The notes below the pieces were generated by a model. The model did not search any database and was not told the DNA's origin. It saw nothing but the letters and a program-made list of their open reading frames with translations. Of a stretch of 64,000 bases of DNA, positions 1 to 8,243 are shown piece by piece. Both the position numbers and the translations under genes were made by a program. Numbering within the stretch: the stretch's first letter is position 1; each line of letters begins with the position of its first letter. This DNA comes from Candidatus Accumulibacter sp. ACC003 (GTDB taxonomy: Bacteria > Pseudomonadota > Gammaproteobacteria > Burkholderiales > Rhodocyclaceae): NCBI RefSeq assembly GCF_907163085.1, contig NZ_CAJQTX010000005.1:62001-126000 (forward strand), read 5' to 3'.

Positions 1-1
1 C

Positions 2-310
2 GACGAGCCGACCACCGGCCTGCATTTCCAGGATATCGAGATGCTGCTGGCGGTACTGCACCGGCTGGTCGACCACGGCAATACGGTGGTCGTCATCGAA
101 CACAATCTGGACGTTATCAAGACCGCCGACTGGCTGCTCGACCTCGGCCCGGAAGGCGGCGCTGGCGGCGGCCGGATTCTCGCCGCCGGCACGCCGGAGC
201 AGATCGCACAACTCGCCGGCAGCCACAGCGGCCGCTTCCTGGCGGCCCTCCTGGCCCGCGCCGAAAATGCCGTTACAATCGCCGCCAGCGCTTCGGCAAG
301 CGGCGATTGA
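2..310 (+). CDS. uvrA: Excinuclease ABC subunit A, C-terminal fragment (5' end outside window)
   Basis: This is the end of UvrA, the ATP-dependent damage-recognition subunit of nucleotide excision repair. The frame is open from the window edge and begins [12 protein letters not shown], the Walker B/D-loop of the second ABC domain, followed by [16 protein letters not shown], the H-loop histidine region diagnostic of UvrA. The tail after about residue 80 (Ala/Ser rich) is the usual poorly conserved UvrA end. Only the last 102 codons are visible, so the start, zinc fingers and first ATPase domain lie upstream of the window. Confidence 0.95.
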   Translation, partial: DEPTTGLHFQDIEMLLAVLHRLVDHGNTVVVIEHNLDVIKTADWLLDLGPEGGAGGGRILAAGTPEQIAQLAGSHSGRFLAALLARAENAVTIAASASASGD

Positions 311-505
311 GCCGCCGCCCTGGGCCACTGGACGCGTGCCGACAAGCCGCTGGCTGCGCATCTGCGAACTGCCGAAGCCGAAAAAACTTGTTTGGCGGGC
401 GTCGAAACCATGCCAGAATTGCAGCCTTTGGCGCCCCGTTCACCGGCCGCCGCGTAAATTTCCGTACTAGCAGCAAAGACGGTTTTAACCACCAAAGGAG
501 ACAAT

Positions 506-787
506 ATGAACAAGTCCGAAATGATCGACGCTATCGCCGAGCGCGCCGAGCTCTCCAAAGCAGGCTCCGCAAAGGCGCTTGATGCCGTTATCGACACGAT
601 CGTCGAAACGGTAGCCAAGGGTGAAGCGGTAACCCTGGTTGGTTTTGGCTCCTTCAAGGCCAGCGCGCGTGCGGCACGCGAAGGAAAGAACCCGAAAACA
701 GGCGACAAGATTCAGATCCCCGAGACGGTCGTCCCGAAGTTCGCCGCCGGCGCAACGTTCAAGAGCAAAGTTGCCGGCAAGAGCTAG
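506..787 (+). CDS. hupB: HU-type nucleoid DNA-binding protein
   Basis: A 93-residue HU/IHF-fold histone-like protein that bends and compacts DNA as a dimer. It starts MNKSEMIDAIAE and carries the family signature GFGSFKAS and the beta-arm region EGKNPKTGDKIQIPE with the conserved proline; length is that of HU-beta. The start is fixed by a strong ribosome site (aaaggag, 5-6 bases upstream). It is a single gene downstream of uvrA, with its own roughly 190-base leader in which I see no convincing promoter. HU-beta rather than IHF is preferred because of the overall sequence and length. Confidence 0.95.
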   Translation: MNKSEMIDAIAERAELSKAGSAKALDAVIDTIVETVAKGEAVTLVGFGSFKASARAAREGKNPKTGDKIQIPETVVPKFAAGATFKSKVAGKS

Positions 788-797
788 CCAGCCAGCC

Positions 798-814
798 GCG
801 TCCATCGCGGACGC
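798..814 (+). terminator. Possible hairpin terminator after the HU gene
   Basis: GCGTCC and GGACGC form a perfect 6-bp stem with a 5-base loop, 11 bases after the HU stop codon. There is no T tract, so this may only stabilise the 3' end. Confidence 0.3.
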
Positions 815-860
815 TTGACCCTGCCTCTTGGCAGTCCATCACCCTATAGGAGTCCTGCCC

Positions 861-1466
861 ATGCGTATCCGCACCGCTATCCTCACCGCCGCCCTTGCCC
901 TTCTGCCGTTGGCCGCAGCGGCGCAACAGCCCGCTACCGCCGAAGCGCTGACCGCAGTCGGACCGGGCCACTTTGCCGGCGTCGTCGAAGCTCAGGTGAC
1001 CCTGGTCGTCGAGGCCATCGATCCGGCGTCGCGCGGCCTTGTCCTGCGCGACGACAAGGGCGAAAAAATGGCGATCATCGCCAGCGACGCCGTCAAGAAC
1101 TTCGCCCAGATCAAGGTCGGCGACCAGGTCATCGCCAGCTACACGCAGGGGCTTGACATTACCCTGGTCAAGGACGGAAAAGCACTTCGCGAGCGTGTCG
1201 AAAGCACCTCGGGAGGCTCCGCAAAGCCGGGTGAAAAGCCCGCCGCCCAGGTCGTTAACGAAGTCGCCTTCATCGCCGACGTGACCGCCGTCGACCGCAA
1301 GAAGCAGGTGATTACACTGCGCGGCGCCACCAAGACCGTCAAGCTGAAGATCAAGGACCCGGAACAGCTGAAGCTGATCAACAAGGGTGACCAGGTCGAG
1401 GGTGTGTATGCCCAGGCGCTGGCCGTTTCCGTCGTCCCGGCAGGCAGCAAGGCGAAGAAGAAATAA
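861..1466 (+). CDS. Predicted periplasmic protein, function unknown
   Basis: A 201-residue protein with a clear signal peptide (MRIRTAILTAALALLPLAAAA, cleavage near residue 21-23). The mature part has two similar beta-rich segments (about residues 35-95 and 135-195), each reading like a small OB/SH3-like barrel (TLVVEAIDPASRGLVLRD; ADVTAVDRKKQVITLRG). The start is the ATG at 861, preceded by taggag; a TTG 33 bases earlier is open but would bury the signal peptide. I do not recognise a named family, and function is unknown. The C-terminus is lysine-rich (SKAKKK). Confidence 0.8.
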   Translation: MRIRTAILTAALALLPLAAAAQQPATAEALTAVGPGHFAGVVEAQVTLVVEAIDPASRGLVLRDDKGEKMAIIASDAVKNFAQIKVGDQVIASYTQGLDITLVKDGKALRERVESTSGGSAKPGEKPAAQVVNEVAFIADVTAVDRKKQVITLRGATKTVKLKIKDPEQLKLINKGDQVEGVYAQALAVSVVPAGSKAKKK

Positions 1467-1571
1467 GAAGAAACACGACGCGCCTCTGCCGTCGCGGCGA
1501 CGGCGCGCGATCCTCGGGCAACTCCCGGGATTGACGCGCCAAATCGCGACACGTAGAATCCGTGCGGGTTC

Positions 1572-1647
1572 GGGGGCATAGCTCAGCTGGGAGAGCGTCT
1601 GGTTCGCAATCAGAAGGTCGGCGGTTCGATCCCGCCTGTCTCCACCA
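1572..1647 (+). tRNA. tRNA-Ala (anticodon CGC)
   Basis: Full cloverleaf with encoded CCA: acceptor GGGGGCA/TGTCTCC including the G3-U70 pair that identifies alanine tRNAs, D arm AGCTCAGCTGGGAGAGC, anticodon stem-loop TCTGG-TTCGCAA-TCAGA with CGC at the anticodon, and T arm GCGGTTCGATCCCGC. Its 3' half is the left attachment repeat of the integrated island, which preserved the gene by supplying an identical 3' end. Confidence 0.95.
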
Positions 1648-1649
1648 AG
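1603..1649 (+). repeat. attL: 47-bp direct repeat inside tRNA-Ala
   Basis: The 47 bases from the anticodon loop (ttcgcaatcagaagg...) to ccaccaag recur without mismatch at 16849-16895. A tRNA 3'-half repeat at both ends of an integrase-bearing segment is the classical outcome of tyrosine-recombinase integration. Confidence 0.93.
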
Positions 1650-1665
1650 TAATTCAAACACTTAG

Positions 1666-1690
1666 CCCGGCTCACAAGGTCGGGATTTTG
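1666..1690 (+). terminator. Terminator-like hairpin after tRNA-Ala, supplied by the island
   Basis: CCCGGC and GTCGGG pair (one G-U) across a 7-base loop and are followed by attttg, 19 bases after the tRNA. Because the island displaced the native terminator, this end of the element probably supplies a replacement. Confidence 0.5.
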
Positions 1691-1704
1691 CTGTCTGGCG
1701 CCCG

Positions 1705-1723
1705 TGTAGCCACCATGTAGCCA
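1705..1723 (+). promoter_or_regulatory. Candidate integrase arm-type sites (left arm)
   Basis: Two direct copies of TGTAGCCA (1705-1712, 1716-1723), 11 bp apart. The same 19-bp double repeat is present at 16710-16728 next to the integrase, with an inverted copy at 16691-16698. Same-spaced repeats flanking both att sites are typical of tyrosine-integrase arm sites. Confidence 0.6.
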
Positions 1724-1823
1724 GATTCGAGCAATCCGAATCAATCCCGCCAAAGGAAAACTTGGCGCGGTGCCGGGTCATTGGAGCAGCACTCTCGCTC
1801 AGACCAAGAGGGGGGGTTAAGCA

Positions 1824-2951
1824 ATGTGTACGCGTTTCCGTCGTTTGCGCTCCGTAGCGCTGCTCCTATCGGCAGCCGCCGTATATTCAGCCAGTACCAG
1901 CGTGAGCGCAGCCAGCTACACCTTTACCGATCTAGGCACGCTGGGGGGAACCTCTAGCTATGGCTCTGGAATCAACAACGCAGGAAAAGTTATTGGGAGT
2001 AGCTACACCGCTGGCGGCGATCAGCGTGCCACGCTTTGGAACGGCACCACAGCCACTGATCTCGGCACCCTAGGCGGAATGTCTAGCTTTGGGGTTGGCA
2101 TCAACAACTCCGGGCAGGTCGCGGGGTGGAGCTACACAACCGCGGTTGGTGAGGGTTACCACGCCACCGTCTGGAACGGTACGGTCGTGACCGACCTCGG
2201 CACCCTGGGTGGAACTTACAGTCTCGCATACGGAATCAACGACTCGGGACAAGTCGTAGGGTTTGGGCACACCGCGGGTGACGCGGCTGCGCACGCCACG
2301 GTCTGGTACGGTACGGCGGTGGTCGACCTTGGCACCCTCGGCGGAACATCTAGCTATGCTTTTGGAATTAACAACTCCGGGCAAGTCGTTGGGAGGGCCC
2401 ACACCGCTGGCGGCGATCAGCGCGCCACGCTTTGGAACGGCACCACAGCCACCGATCTCGGCACCCTGGGTGGAAATTACAGCAGTGCATACGGAATTAA
2501 CGATTCCGGCCAAATCGTTGGAGGTGCCTACACCGCTGGCGGCGATCAACACGCCACGATTTGGAACGGCATTGTGGCCACTGACCTCGGCACCCTGGGT
2601 GGAAGGATTAGCTATGCTTTTGGAATTAACAACTCGCGGCAGGTTGTTGGGTCTTCCTTCATCGGAGGCGACGTGGTTGCTCACGCCGCCCTTTGGAAGG
2701 AAGGCGCAGCGACTGACCTGAACAGCTTCCTTGACGCTGCGACTGTCGGCTCAGGCTGGGTGTTGACGGAGGGTCACGGCATCAACGACAGTGGCTGGAT
2801 TACTGGCGTCGCCCGCAACAGCATCACCGGACAGGAGCACGCCTTTTTGCTGGCTCCCGTCCCCGAACCCGCCAGCCTCGCTCTTTTCAGCCTCGGCCTC
2901 GTAGCGCTACGGTTGGCTAGGCGCACGAGGAAAGAAGGGCGGCAGTTTTGA
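1824..2951 (+). CDS. Secreted HAF-repeat protein with PEP-CTERM sorting signal
   Basis: A 375-residue exported protein. Residues 1-29 are a signal peptide (SVALLLSAAAVYSASTSVSA). The body is six tandem repeats of about 40 residues, each containing DLGTLGG followed by a GINNSGQVVG-type segment (the HAF extracellular repeat family, likely a beta-propeller-like surface protein). The C-terminus is a PEP-CTERM signal: VPEPASLALFSLGL, a hydrophobic helix, then the basic RLARRTRK, used by exosortase to anchor proteins during export with exopolysaccharide. No exosortase is in the window. The ATG is preceded by a G-rich ribosome site. It lies just inside the left end of the tRNA-Ala island, so it is mobile cargo. 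Repeats are also near-identical at DNA level (for example near 2010 and 2402). Confidence 0.88.
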   Translation: MCTRFRRLRSVALLLSAAAVYSASTSVSAASYTFTDLGTLGGTSSYGSGINNAGKVIGSSYTAGGDQRATLWNGTTATDLGTLGGMSSFGVGINNSGQVAGWSYTTAVGEGYHATVWNGTVVTDLGTLGGTYSLAYGINDSGQVVGFGHTAGDAAAHATVWYGTAVVDLGTLGGTSSYAFGINNSGQVVGRAHTAGGDQRATLWNGTTATDLGTLGGNYSSAYGINDSGQIVGGAYTAGGDQHATIWNGIVATDLGTLGGRISYAFGINNSRQVVGSSFIGGDVVAHAALWKEGAATDLNSFLDAATVGSGWVLTEGHGINDSGWITGVARNSITGQEHAFLLAPVPEPASLALFSLGLVALRLARRTRKEGRQF

Positions 2952-3416
2952 GCGCGTCGACTTCGGAGATTTGCCACGCCATACCGTTGTCGGAGTTTTG
3001 CGGCTGTGCGCGCCACGATACCCGGACGGGTTTCCAGAACTAACCGGCCGAAGGGCGCATCCAGCCCACAGAAGCAAGCCGCACCACAGAAAAACCCGGC
3101 GAGGCCAGGGCTGTGCATGGTCTGCTGCCACGTCGCTACACCCTACGGCTTTCCATCTGAGCATTGACGACTGTCGCGGCCATTCTGAAACCGGCTCAAA
3201 CGTGACGACGTGAAACTGGATCTTCTTTGGCTATGCAAATTGGAAATCTTGTATCTTCCTTCGCTGTGTGGCCCTTCTTCGGTGTTCTTTTGGAGGCCGT
3301 GGAACAACCAGCGGAGCGTCGGAGCGAGACCTGATTGGCCAACATGTCAAGGCGAGGTAACGCACTGAAAGCGCGCGATTTTCTTTGTCTGGGAACGCCA
3401 TGGCGGGACTCCAGTT
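2952..3416. other. Region without a recognisable gene
   Basis: About 465 bases between the HAF gene and the leftward small-gene cluster. Short open frames exist on both strands, but none has a protein-like composition, a ribosome site or a recognisable motif. Confidence 0.5.
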
Positions 3417-3702
3417 TCAAACCGTCCAGTGCGGACCGGTTTCACGCCGGCGCGGACAGACGACGGTGTCGACAAGCGCCTTGGCCATTCAACGAGGTGA
3501 ACGATCGCCCACCGGGCGCCATCGTCCAGCGCGTCCGAGTTGCTGCCCAGGCTGGCGGCTGACGACAAAACATCGAAGCCCCTTCAAGTGCGCATTCGGT
3601 CGTGATGTCCTCGCTGACGACGAAGAACTGCGCAGCGTTTCCGGCAGTGGCGAAGTAGGGCTTCGGCTCGCATTCGGCTTGTACGTGGGCGTCGGCTCTC
3701 AT
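3417..3702 (-). pseudogene. Small DUF3077/DUF6124-like protein, broken by two putative frameshifts
   Basis: Starts with ATG at 3702, overlapping the stop of the preceding gene (ATGA). The first about 45 residues contain FFVVSEDITTECALEGAS, which resembles the start of the DUF3077/DUF6124 domain of small proteobacterial proteins. After MFC the sense continues in another frame (SSAASLGSNSDALDD, GARWAIVHLVE) and after LVE in a third (MAKALVDTVV). Each shift is explained by one missing base in a short homopolymer (T run near 3565, A run near 3490). Either two mutations or two base-call errors. Without them the product would be about 95 residues. Family assignment is tentative. Confidence 0.5.
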
Positions 3703-3965
3703 CGCATCACCCCCTGCAAGCCAAACAGTTCTCGTATCTCGGTGGCCAGTTCGCTGCACGCCCACAAGTAATTGTCTTGGGCCGACGCGTCGAGCACGCG
3801 CCCGAACGTCTCGCCGCCGACACCCCATGTCATCAGCAGCATTGCGTCAAGGTGCGCCAGCTTCTTCTCGATCAATTCTCGAACGTCGTCAGCCGTCGCG
3901 CCAGGGGCAAAGCCGTAGACGGAAGAGTCGATAGCCGGGCGACTGGTTTGTGTCTGCTCATTCAT
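3699..3965 (-). CDS. Small hypothetical protein of the island (88 aa)
   Basis: An 88-residue, mostly helical acidic protein (MNEQTQTSRPAIDSSVYGF...). The middle, ELIEKKLAHLDAMLLMTWGVG, and the end, WACSELATEIRELFGLQG, look like amphipathic helices. It overlaps the gene before it (stop at 3958) and the gene after it (ATG at 3702), so three small genes form a tightly coupled leftward operon. I do not recognise a characterised family; such short accessory proteins are common in betaproteobacterial prophages and islands. Confidence 0.65.
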   Translation of the reverse strand: MNEQTQTSRPAIDSSVYGFAPGATADDVRELIEKKLAHLDAMLLMTWGVGGETFGRVLDASAQDNYLWACSELATEIRELFGLQGVMR

Positions 3966-4251
3966 GGCACGCCTCCGCCGTATCGAGGAATGCCGCCAGG
4001 GCGGCCGGCAGCTTGCTTGCGTCGCCGTGCAGCGCGTCCTGGACGTCGTACAGGTCGTCGAGCATGCGCCGGTAGGCCAAGGCCAGATCGTGCGATAGCC
4101 GGGCCTCGTTGACGGCAAGGTGCGCCTTGTTGATCGCGTCGAGCAGTACCAGCCCGACAACGGCCAGGGCAGTGATTCCGTCAGGAGTGAAGCGGTTGAG
4201 ACTTTGCAGCGTGCGGGATTGGCGCGCGTCGGCGCCGGGGATATTGGGCAT
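3958..4251 (-). CDS. Small hypothetical protein of the island (97 aa)
   Basis: First gene of a three-gene leftward operon. A 97-residue protein starting MPNIPGADARQSRTLQSL, with one hydrophobic stretch (GITALAVVGLVLLDAI, about residues 24-39) that could be a membrane helix, then a helical C-terminal half (LALAYRRMLDDLYDVQDALHG). The start is supported by ggag 7 bases upstream, and the stop overlaps the next gene's start by 8 bases. The function is not recognised. Confidence 0.62.
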   Translation of the reverse strand: MPNIPGADARQSRTLQSLNRFTPDGITALAVVGLVLLDAINKAHLAVNEARLSHDLALAYRRMLDDLYDVQDALHGDASKLPAALAAFLDTAEACHE

Positions 4252-4398
4252 GGTGAAACTCCATAGCAACGGGTCTTCGTTCCGCCTTCCCCGACGCCAA
4301 TCGAGGAGGGCAGGCCGTGCGGGTTGGCGTACCGGGCTATGGAACCGGCGCAGCCGAAGCTGCCCCGCACGGCCGCCCAAAACTTGGACAGCATGCAA

Positions 4399-4435
4399 CG
4401 GACAAAAAAATACCGCACTGCAGGCGGTTTGTCCG
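4399..4435. promoter_or_regulatory. Inverted repeat upstream of the small-gene operon
   Basis: CGGACAAA and TTTGTCCG form a perfect 8-bp stem, with ACCGC/GCGGT pairing inside it. It lies about 150 bases upstream of the ATG at 4251 in a gene-poor stretch and could be an operator or a terminator. The surrounding 4252-5005 holds only this and one short doubtful ORF. Confidence 0.35.
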
Positions 4436-4649
4436 CCATAGCTCCGAGACGCCAATCTCGCATCGCTGATGTGCAGCGACATCGAAATCATACGCCCGGA
4501 CCGGGCGGCCTGCAAATGGGGATTGCCTGGAGCGCTCACGCCACGCCCTCGATGAAAGTCAGCGCAGCCTCGGCGACCGTCAGCCACCGCTGGGTGATCA
4601 TCTCCGACTATGCCGCCCGCGAGTCAGCCCCGACGAACTCTTGCTGACG

Positions 4650-4784
4650 ATGGACGAACAGCCGGCGCTGATACGAGATCCGGGGTTTATGATCGAGGGA
4701 GAGCTACTGGCCGAGATCGTGCACGCTTGTGCTGATCGGATGTCCAGGAAGCTCGCGGGTGGAGCGCTGCGGGTATCGGCTTGA
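4650..4784 (+). CDS. Possible small ORF (44 aa), doubtful
   Basis: MDEQPALIRDPGFMIEGELL... is a 44-residue frame with acidic, protein-like composition (ELLAEIVHACADRMSRKLA reads as a helix). It lacks a good ribosome site and recognisable relatives, and the surrounding 750 bases otherwise show no gene. Confidence 0.25.
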   Translation: MDEQPALIRDPGFMIEGELLAEIVHACADRMSRKLAGGALRVSA

Positions 4785-5005
4785 CGGTGAGCCCGCCACG
4801 GCGGTGGCAAGGACCGGGCCACGGCTCAATCGGCCGGGTCCCGAGCCACCGCAGATGGTGACCCAAAGGATAGGTACCAAGGAGAAGTGTGTGAACCACA
4901 TGACGGAAACGACGATGAGCATTGCGAATTTCGTCGATTGACGCCAGTTCGTACACGCCCGTATACTGCTCAACGAACCATTCGATTTCCTATCGGTCAG
5001 GCAAC

Positions 5006-5836
5006 ATGAGTCTCAAGCACCTATTTCCATTCGCTGGGGACCACGCTATCCAAAGCGCTGTCGTCGTCGTCGAATGGGCAGCGCCTGGCGGTTCCGGGCA
5101 TCTTGCGGCCGACCACCTGCAGCAACTACAGAGTGTGGCTCTACCGAAGCTCGCCGAACTCGGCCTTGGCGCGAGCGAGATACTCAACGTCTTTGAACTT
5201 CAGATGGTTCCCGGGAAAGCGGCTTCGCACTCATCACAAGTGGTGGGGGGATTCAAGGCCAGCCGCCCCTCACCTACCGGTGGTGAGGCACGCAGCGTTA
5301 TGCTGACACGCGAAAATTGCATCATCCAGATAGATGACTACACTCGCTGGGCGAAGGCCAAGCACGATATCCGAGAGTACTTGAACGTCTTGCTTCCATT
5401 GGTCGGGACGACAGTGCCAATCTTGCACCTGACATTGCAGTTCAATGATGTATTTCTCTGGAAGGCTCCACCCGACGAGCTGATCATGACTGAGGTGTTC
5501 AAGCAAGATACCACTTGGCTACCTCCACACGTCTTCAGCATACAGAACCTATGGCATTCGCATCACGGGTATTTTTGTGATCAGGTATCACCATGCAATT
5601 TCAAGCAACTGGATAACGTTAACGTCAGCCGATCGATGGTCAACGCATTAGAATCTGTGCAAGCATTGGTCGCACACCGCGCCAGCTTTGCAAACCCAAT
5701 CTGGGTGAAACAGCCTCTTTCAGACGACGACCCGATTTCACAGGTTCTCGACAGGTTTCATGACGACAACAAGACGATCCTGGCAGACCTCTTCAGCGAT
5801 GAGGTACTGCGTAGAATCAACTTGCTTTCGAGCTGA
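5006..5836 (+). CDS. TIGR04255-like protein, first gene of a three-gene operon
   Basis: A 276-residue soluble protein starting MSLKHLFPFAGDHAIQSAVVVVEW. The overall pattern (N-terminal hydrophobic beta strand, a central IQIDDYTRWAKAKHDIREYL followed by VPILHLTLQFNDVFLWK) resembles TIGR04255, a sporadically distributed family of unknown role. The ATG at 5006 is chosen; an upstream TTG at 4922 is open but has no support. The gene is visibly less GC-rich than its neighbours, suggesting recent acquisition. It is followed after 14 bases by the next gene. The family link is from pattern memory, not a search. Confidence 0.6.
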   Translation: MSLKHLFPFAGDHAIQSAVVVVEWAAPGGSGHLAADHLQQLQSVALPKLAELGLGASEILNVFELQMVPGKAASHSSQVVGGFKASRPSPTGGEARSVMLTRENCIIQIDDYTRWAKAKHDIREYLNVLLPLVGTTVPILHLTLQFNDVFLWKAPPDELIMTEVFKQDTTWLPPHVFSIQNLWHSHHGYFCDQVSPCNFKQLDNVNVSRSMVNALESVQALVAHRASFANPIWVKQPLSDDDPISQVLDRFHDDNKTILADLFSDEVLRRINLLSS

Positions 5837-5850
5837 TTAGGGAGACATAC

Positions 5851-6429
5851 GTGCTTGCTCAGATTACTACGATTCTCGCAATGCCGGCCGTTGCGTACGG
5901 GTTGGCTACCGCGCGTCCAGAGTACGAGCGCTACGTGGACAGCTACGAGCGAACACCATTGGTCAGCCGTCAGGACACGGAGCATGCTCTGCTTCAACGT
6001 ACACCAGCCGTGACGGAGATGTGCCTGCAGTTGGGTTCCTTGTCCGGCGTGCATGGCAAACGAGAGCTACTTCAACGATTGATTGAGCAGTTTGCCGCTA
6101 TTCATGATGGTTGGAACGGCGAAGGAAGTGTAGCGCCAAGCGCCGCAGCGGTGAATGCAGCAAGGGTGTTCCTCGACTCAATACCTCCCGGAATCGCACT
6201 GCCTACGCCGATGATGACCGAACTCGGCGAGATGGAGTTCTACTGGAGCCTGCCCACCGGGTATGCCGATATCAGTTTCGACGCCGAAGGTATCGGCTCG
6301 TTTTTCGTCCGCGACAAGGATGGCAAAGAGTACTTCGCGGAAAGCCTTGAGCCAGAGTTTCGCCAGCTTCCGGAACAAGAACGGATCCTCGCCGTTCTGG
6401 CACCACACCTGCTCGTGACGGCTGCGTGA
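5851..6429 (+). CDS. Hypothetical protein with a WNGEGS-type domain, second gene of the operon
   Basis: A 192-residue protein starting at GTG 5851 with ggga a few bases upstream. The N-terminus is a mostly helical segment. The C-terminal half has the pattern IHDGWNGEGSVAPSAAAV, FLDSIPPGI, MEFYWSLPTGYADISFDAEG, which I associate with a widespread uncharacterised family found beside TIGR04255 proteins. Probably cytoplasmic. It is co-transcribed with the flanking genes (14- and 18-base gaps). The biochemical role is unknown. Confidence 0.6.
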   Translation: MLAQITTILAMPAVAYGLATARPEYERYVDSYERTPLVSRQDTEHALLQRTPAVTEMCLQLGSLSGVHGKRELLQRLIEQFAAIHDGWNGEGSVAPSAAAVNAARVFLDSIPPGIALPTPMMTELGEMEFYWSLPTGYADISFDAEGIGSFFVRDKDGKEYFAESLEPEFRQLPEQERILAVLAPHLLVTAA

Positions 6430-6447
6430 GTCGCGTGTTAAATCGCG

Positions 6448-7056
6448 ATGGCGCTCACCGTTTTCGAGACTGCCACCACTTCTACTGCTGAACAACTGGC
6501 CGAAAGCCTTCAGGCGCTAACAGAGACTCGGCAACTGAACGGTGAAAGAGTAAGCGTAAGCGCTTGCTCGCCAGGGCCAATTAGCGACGCGGAACTATTG
6601 TTTCGCGCGTTCGATCAACCAGTACACTTCCAGAACGGCGAAATCGTGCCGACGGCCTTCGACGACGCAAAGATTCGAGGGATGTCCGTCAACAGAATGT
6701 CGTATATCACTGTCGATGACGCGCTAAGGTTGGCGTTTTCCCGTGTAGCGATGGTCAACCACAGCAAGGCCAAAGACGCGTCCGCATTGGGGAGGCAACC
6801 GACAGCGGAGAAGAGAAGGATGGTTGCCTACACCGTCTTCAAAACGTCTGACATTAGGTTACTACTGCACGGACACGAACCAGAATCAGTGCGCCGGCTC
6901 TTTGGAGTGTATGACACTGCAACAGAAGCCGATTCCAGCCACGGTGACGTCTTCTTTTTGCTGCCTGGAAGACAGAAACAGGCTTGGCGCAGCGCGCGTA
7001 GCAGGCTATATGATCTAGCAAAGAATGGACTAATCATCCTGCGAAATCCTGCCTGA
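6448..7056 (+). CDS. Hypothetical protein, third gene of the TIGR04255 operon
   Basis: A 202-residue protein (MALTVFETATTSTAEQLAESL...). It opens with a short helix, then segments such as FDQPVHFQNGEIVPTAFDD and ISYITVDDAL-like text, and ends LYDLAKNGLIILRNPA. No catalytic motif, membrane helix or signal peptide is visible. It starts 18 bases after the preceding stop, so the three genes form one transcription unit. No family recognised. Confidence 0.55.
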   Translation: MALTVFETATTSTAEQLAESLQALTETRQLNGERVSVSACSPGPISDAELLFRAFDQPVHFQNGEIVPTAFDDAKIRGMSVNRMSYITVDDALRLAFSRVAMVNHSKAKDASALGRQPTAEKRRMVAYTVFKTSDIRLLLHGHEPESVRRLFGVYDTATEADSSHGDVFFLLPGRQKQAWRSARSRLYDLAKNGLIILRNPA

Positions 7057-7254
7057 GTTACGGTCGCGCAACGGCCGGCGGAAAGCGCGTCTTCATTACT
7101 GCGCCTTCGGGTCAACTTGGTGCTGGAGAATGGCGGCCTACGACACAAAGGCCACCTTCGTGTTGGTTGAGAGCAGACGTTCAGGGTTAGAATTACCCGG
7201 CTGGCGCAGCTTTATCGTGCCAGTCCGTGTTGATGGATGGCTTGGGCTTCATCA

Positions 7255-7500
7255 CTAGGCCCCGGGGCGCGGCAAACGACGAACGTCAGCCATGAGGCTC
7301 CCTAGTCCACGTGGCCCGAAGCTCTGCATTTTTTCGATTTCCTCGTCGGTAAAGTCAGGCTCGTCCCGGTGCGGTGCTGGCTCTGTTATCCGCTCCCCAA
7401 CCCGTTCGGTCGGGCAGTCAAGAATCAACCTTGCCCGGGAGCGCCATGCGCCGTCGACTGTACATACTCGTACTGACTCTGGAGCCTCTCCTTGGGCCAT
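7255..7500 (-). CDS. Possible small hypothetical protein (81 aa)
   Basis: MAQGEAPESVRVCTVDGAW... has a protein-like acidic C-terminal half (HRDEPDFTDEEIEKMQSFG). The ribosome site is weak and no relative is recognised. It lies in an otherwise empty stretch between the TIGR04255 operon and the low-complexity tract. Confidence 0.35.
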   Translation of the reverse strand: MAQGEAPESVRVCTVDGAWRSRARLILDCPTERVGERITEPAPHRDEPDFTDEEIEKMQSFGPRGLGSLMADVRRLPRPGA

Positions 7501-7779
7501 TTTTCATATGCCTTAGTTCATGATCATGTCGAAGCGGCCTCAAGTGACATCTCGGAACACCGCGAACGCTTCAATTGCAAACAGGTTACGAGCCCAGTAG
7601 AAGCGCCAGCGCCCGCGAGAACGATGCCCAATATAGACAATAGGAGGCCCGTCGCTGATTGTTGTAGCAGGCACGATAGAGAAGACCTGCGATCACAATC
7701 TGTGTCGAGCGCGAGACAAATCAAGCGAATAGTGAGCCCAATTTCACCCTAGAGGAGCACATCACATGAAGGCCTACTT

Positions 7780-7985
7780 CGTTTTGTTCTTTAACACAAA
7801 CACAAAACATCCTACAAAACCAATTTTTCTTTGTTGTTTTCATTAGTTCTTTTTTTTTTTTCCTTGTTTTCTCCTCCACCCCCATAACACCTACACGCCC
7901 CCGCTTCCCCCCCCCCAACCCGCCCCAACCATTTTTTTGTTCACACCACCACTCCCCCGCCTCCTTTATGTTTTAAAAAACACTA
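7780..7985. repeat. G-poor, homopolymer-rich low-complexity tract
   Basis: The + strand has only about ten G in some 180 bases and carries runs of T (up to 14) and C (up to 10), plus short CA-rich stretches. This is unlike anything else in the window. No gene covers 7501-8243. It could be a gap-filling or low-quality assembly segment, or a true polypyrimidine/polypurine tract. Confidence 0.7.
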
Positions 7986-8243
7986 TTAACAATTAGGGCC
8001 CCCGCGTTACCCTGCGTAACGTCGGAGCCGTCTCCGTGACTAGGCGTCGCTCGGAACGCTGGAAGCCTCACCGCAACAGGCTCCGCTGCGCATGTCCCTT
8101 GGTTCAATGCCGTACCAGAACATCTTCCGACGCGGCACCTCGCGAGCTAGGTCTCAGGTCCTTGGGACTTGCAGCCTGCGACTCTGATCGGATCGGGCAG
8201 CCTGGATTTCGGGTCGCCCTAGAGTTCTTCGAAACGACATCTA

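Noticed and set aside
759..1661. 300-aa open frame on the minus strand ending over the periplasmic gene and starting in tRNA-Ala
   Set aside because: Its N-terminus (GGDRRDRTADLLIAN) is the antisense of the tRNA, a well-known spurious annotation; the rest is antisense of a supported gene.
4687..4973. Minus-strand 89-aa frame with a hydrophobic stretch (MLIVVSVMWFTHFSLVPILW)
   Set aside because: Looks partly membrane-like, but two overlapping frames are equally open, there is no ribosome site, and the C-terminal half is not protein-like.
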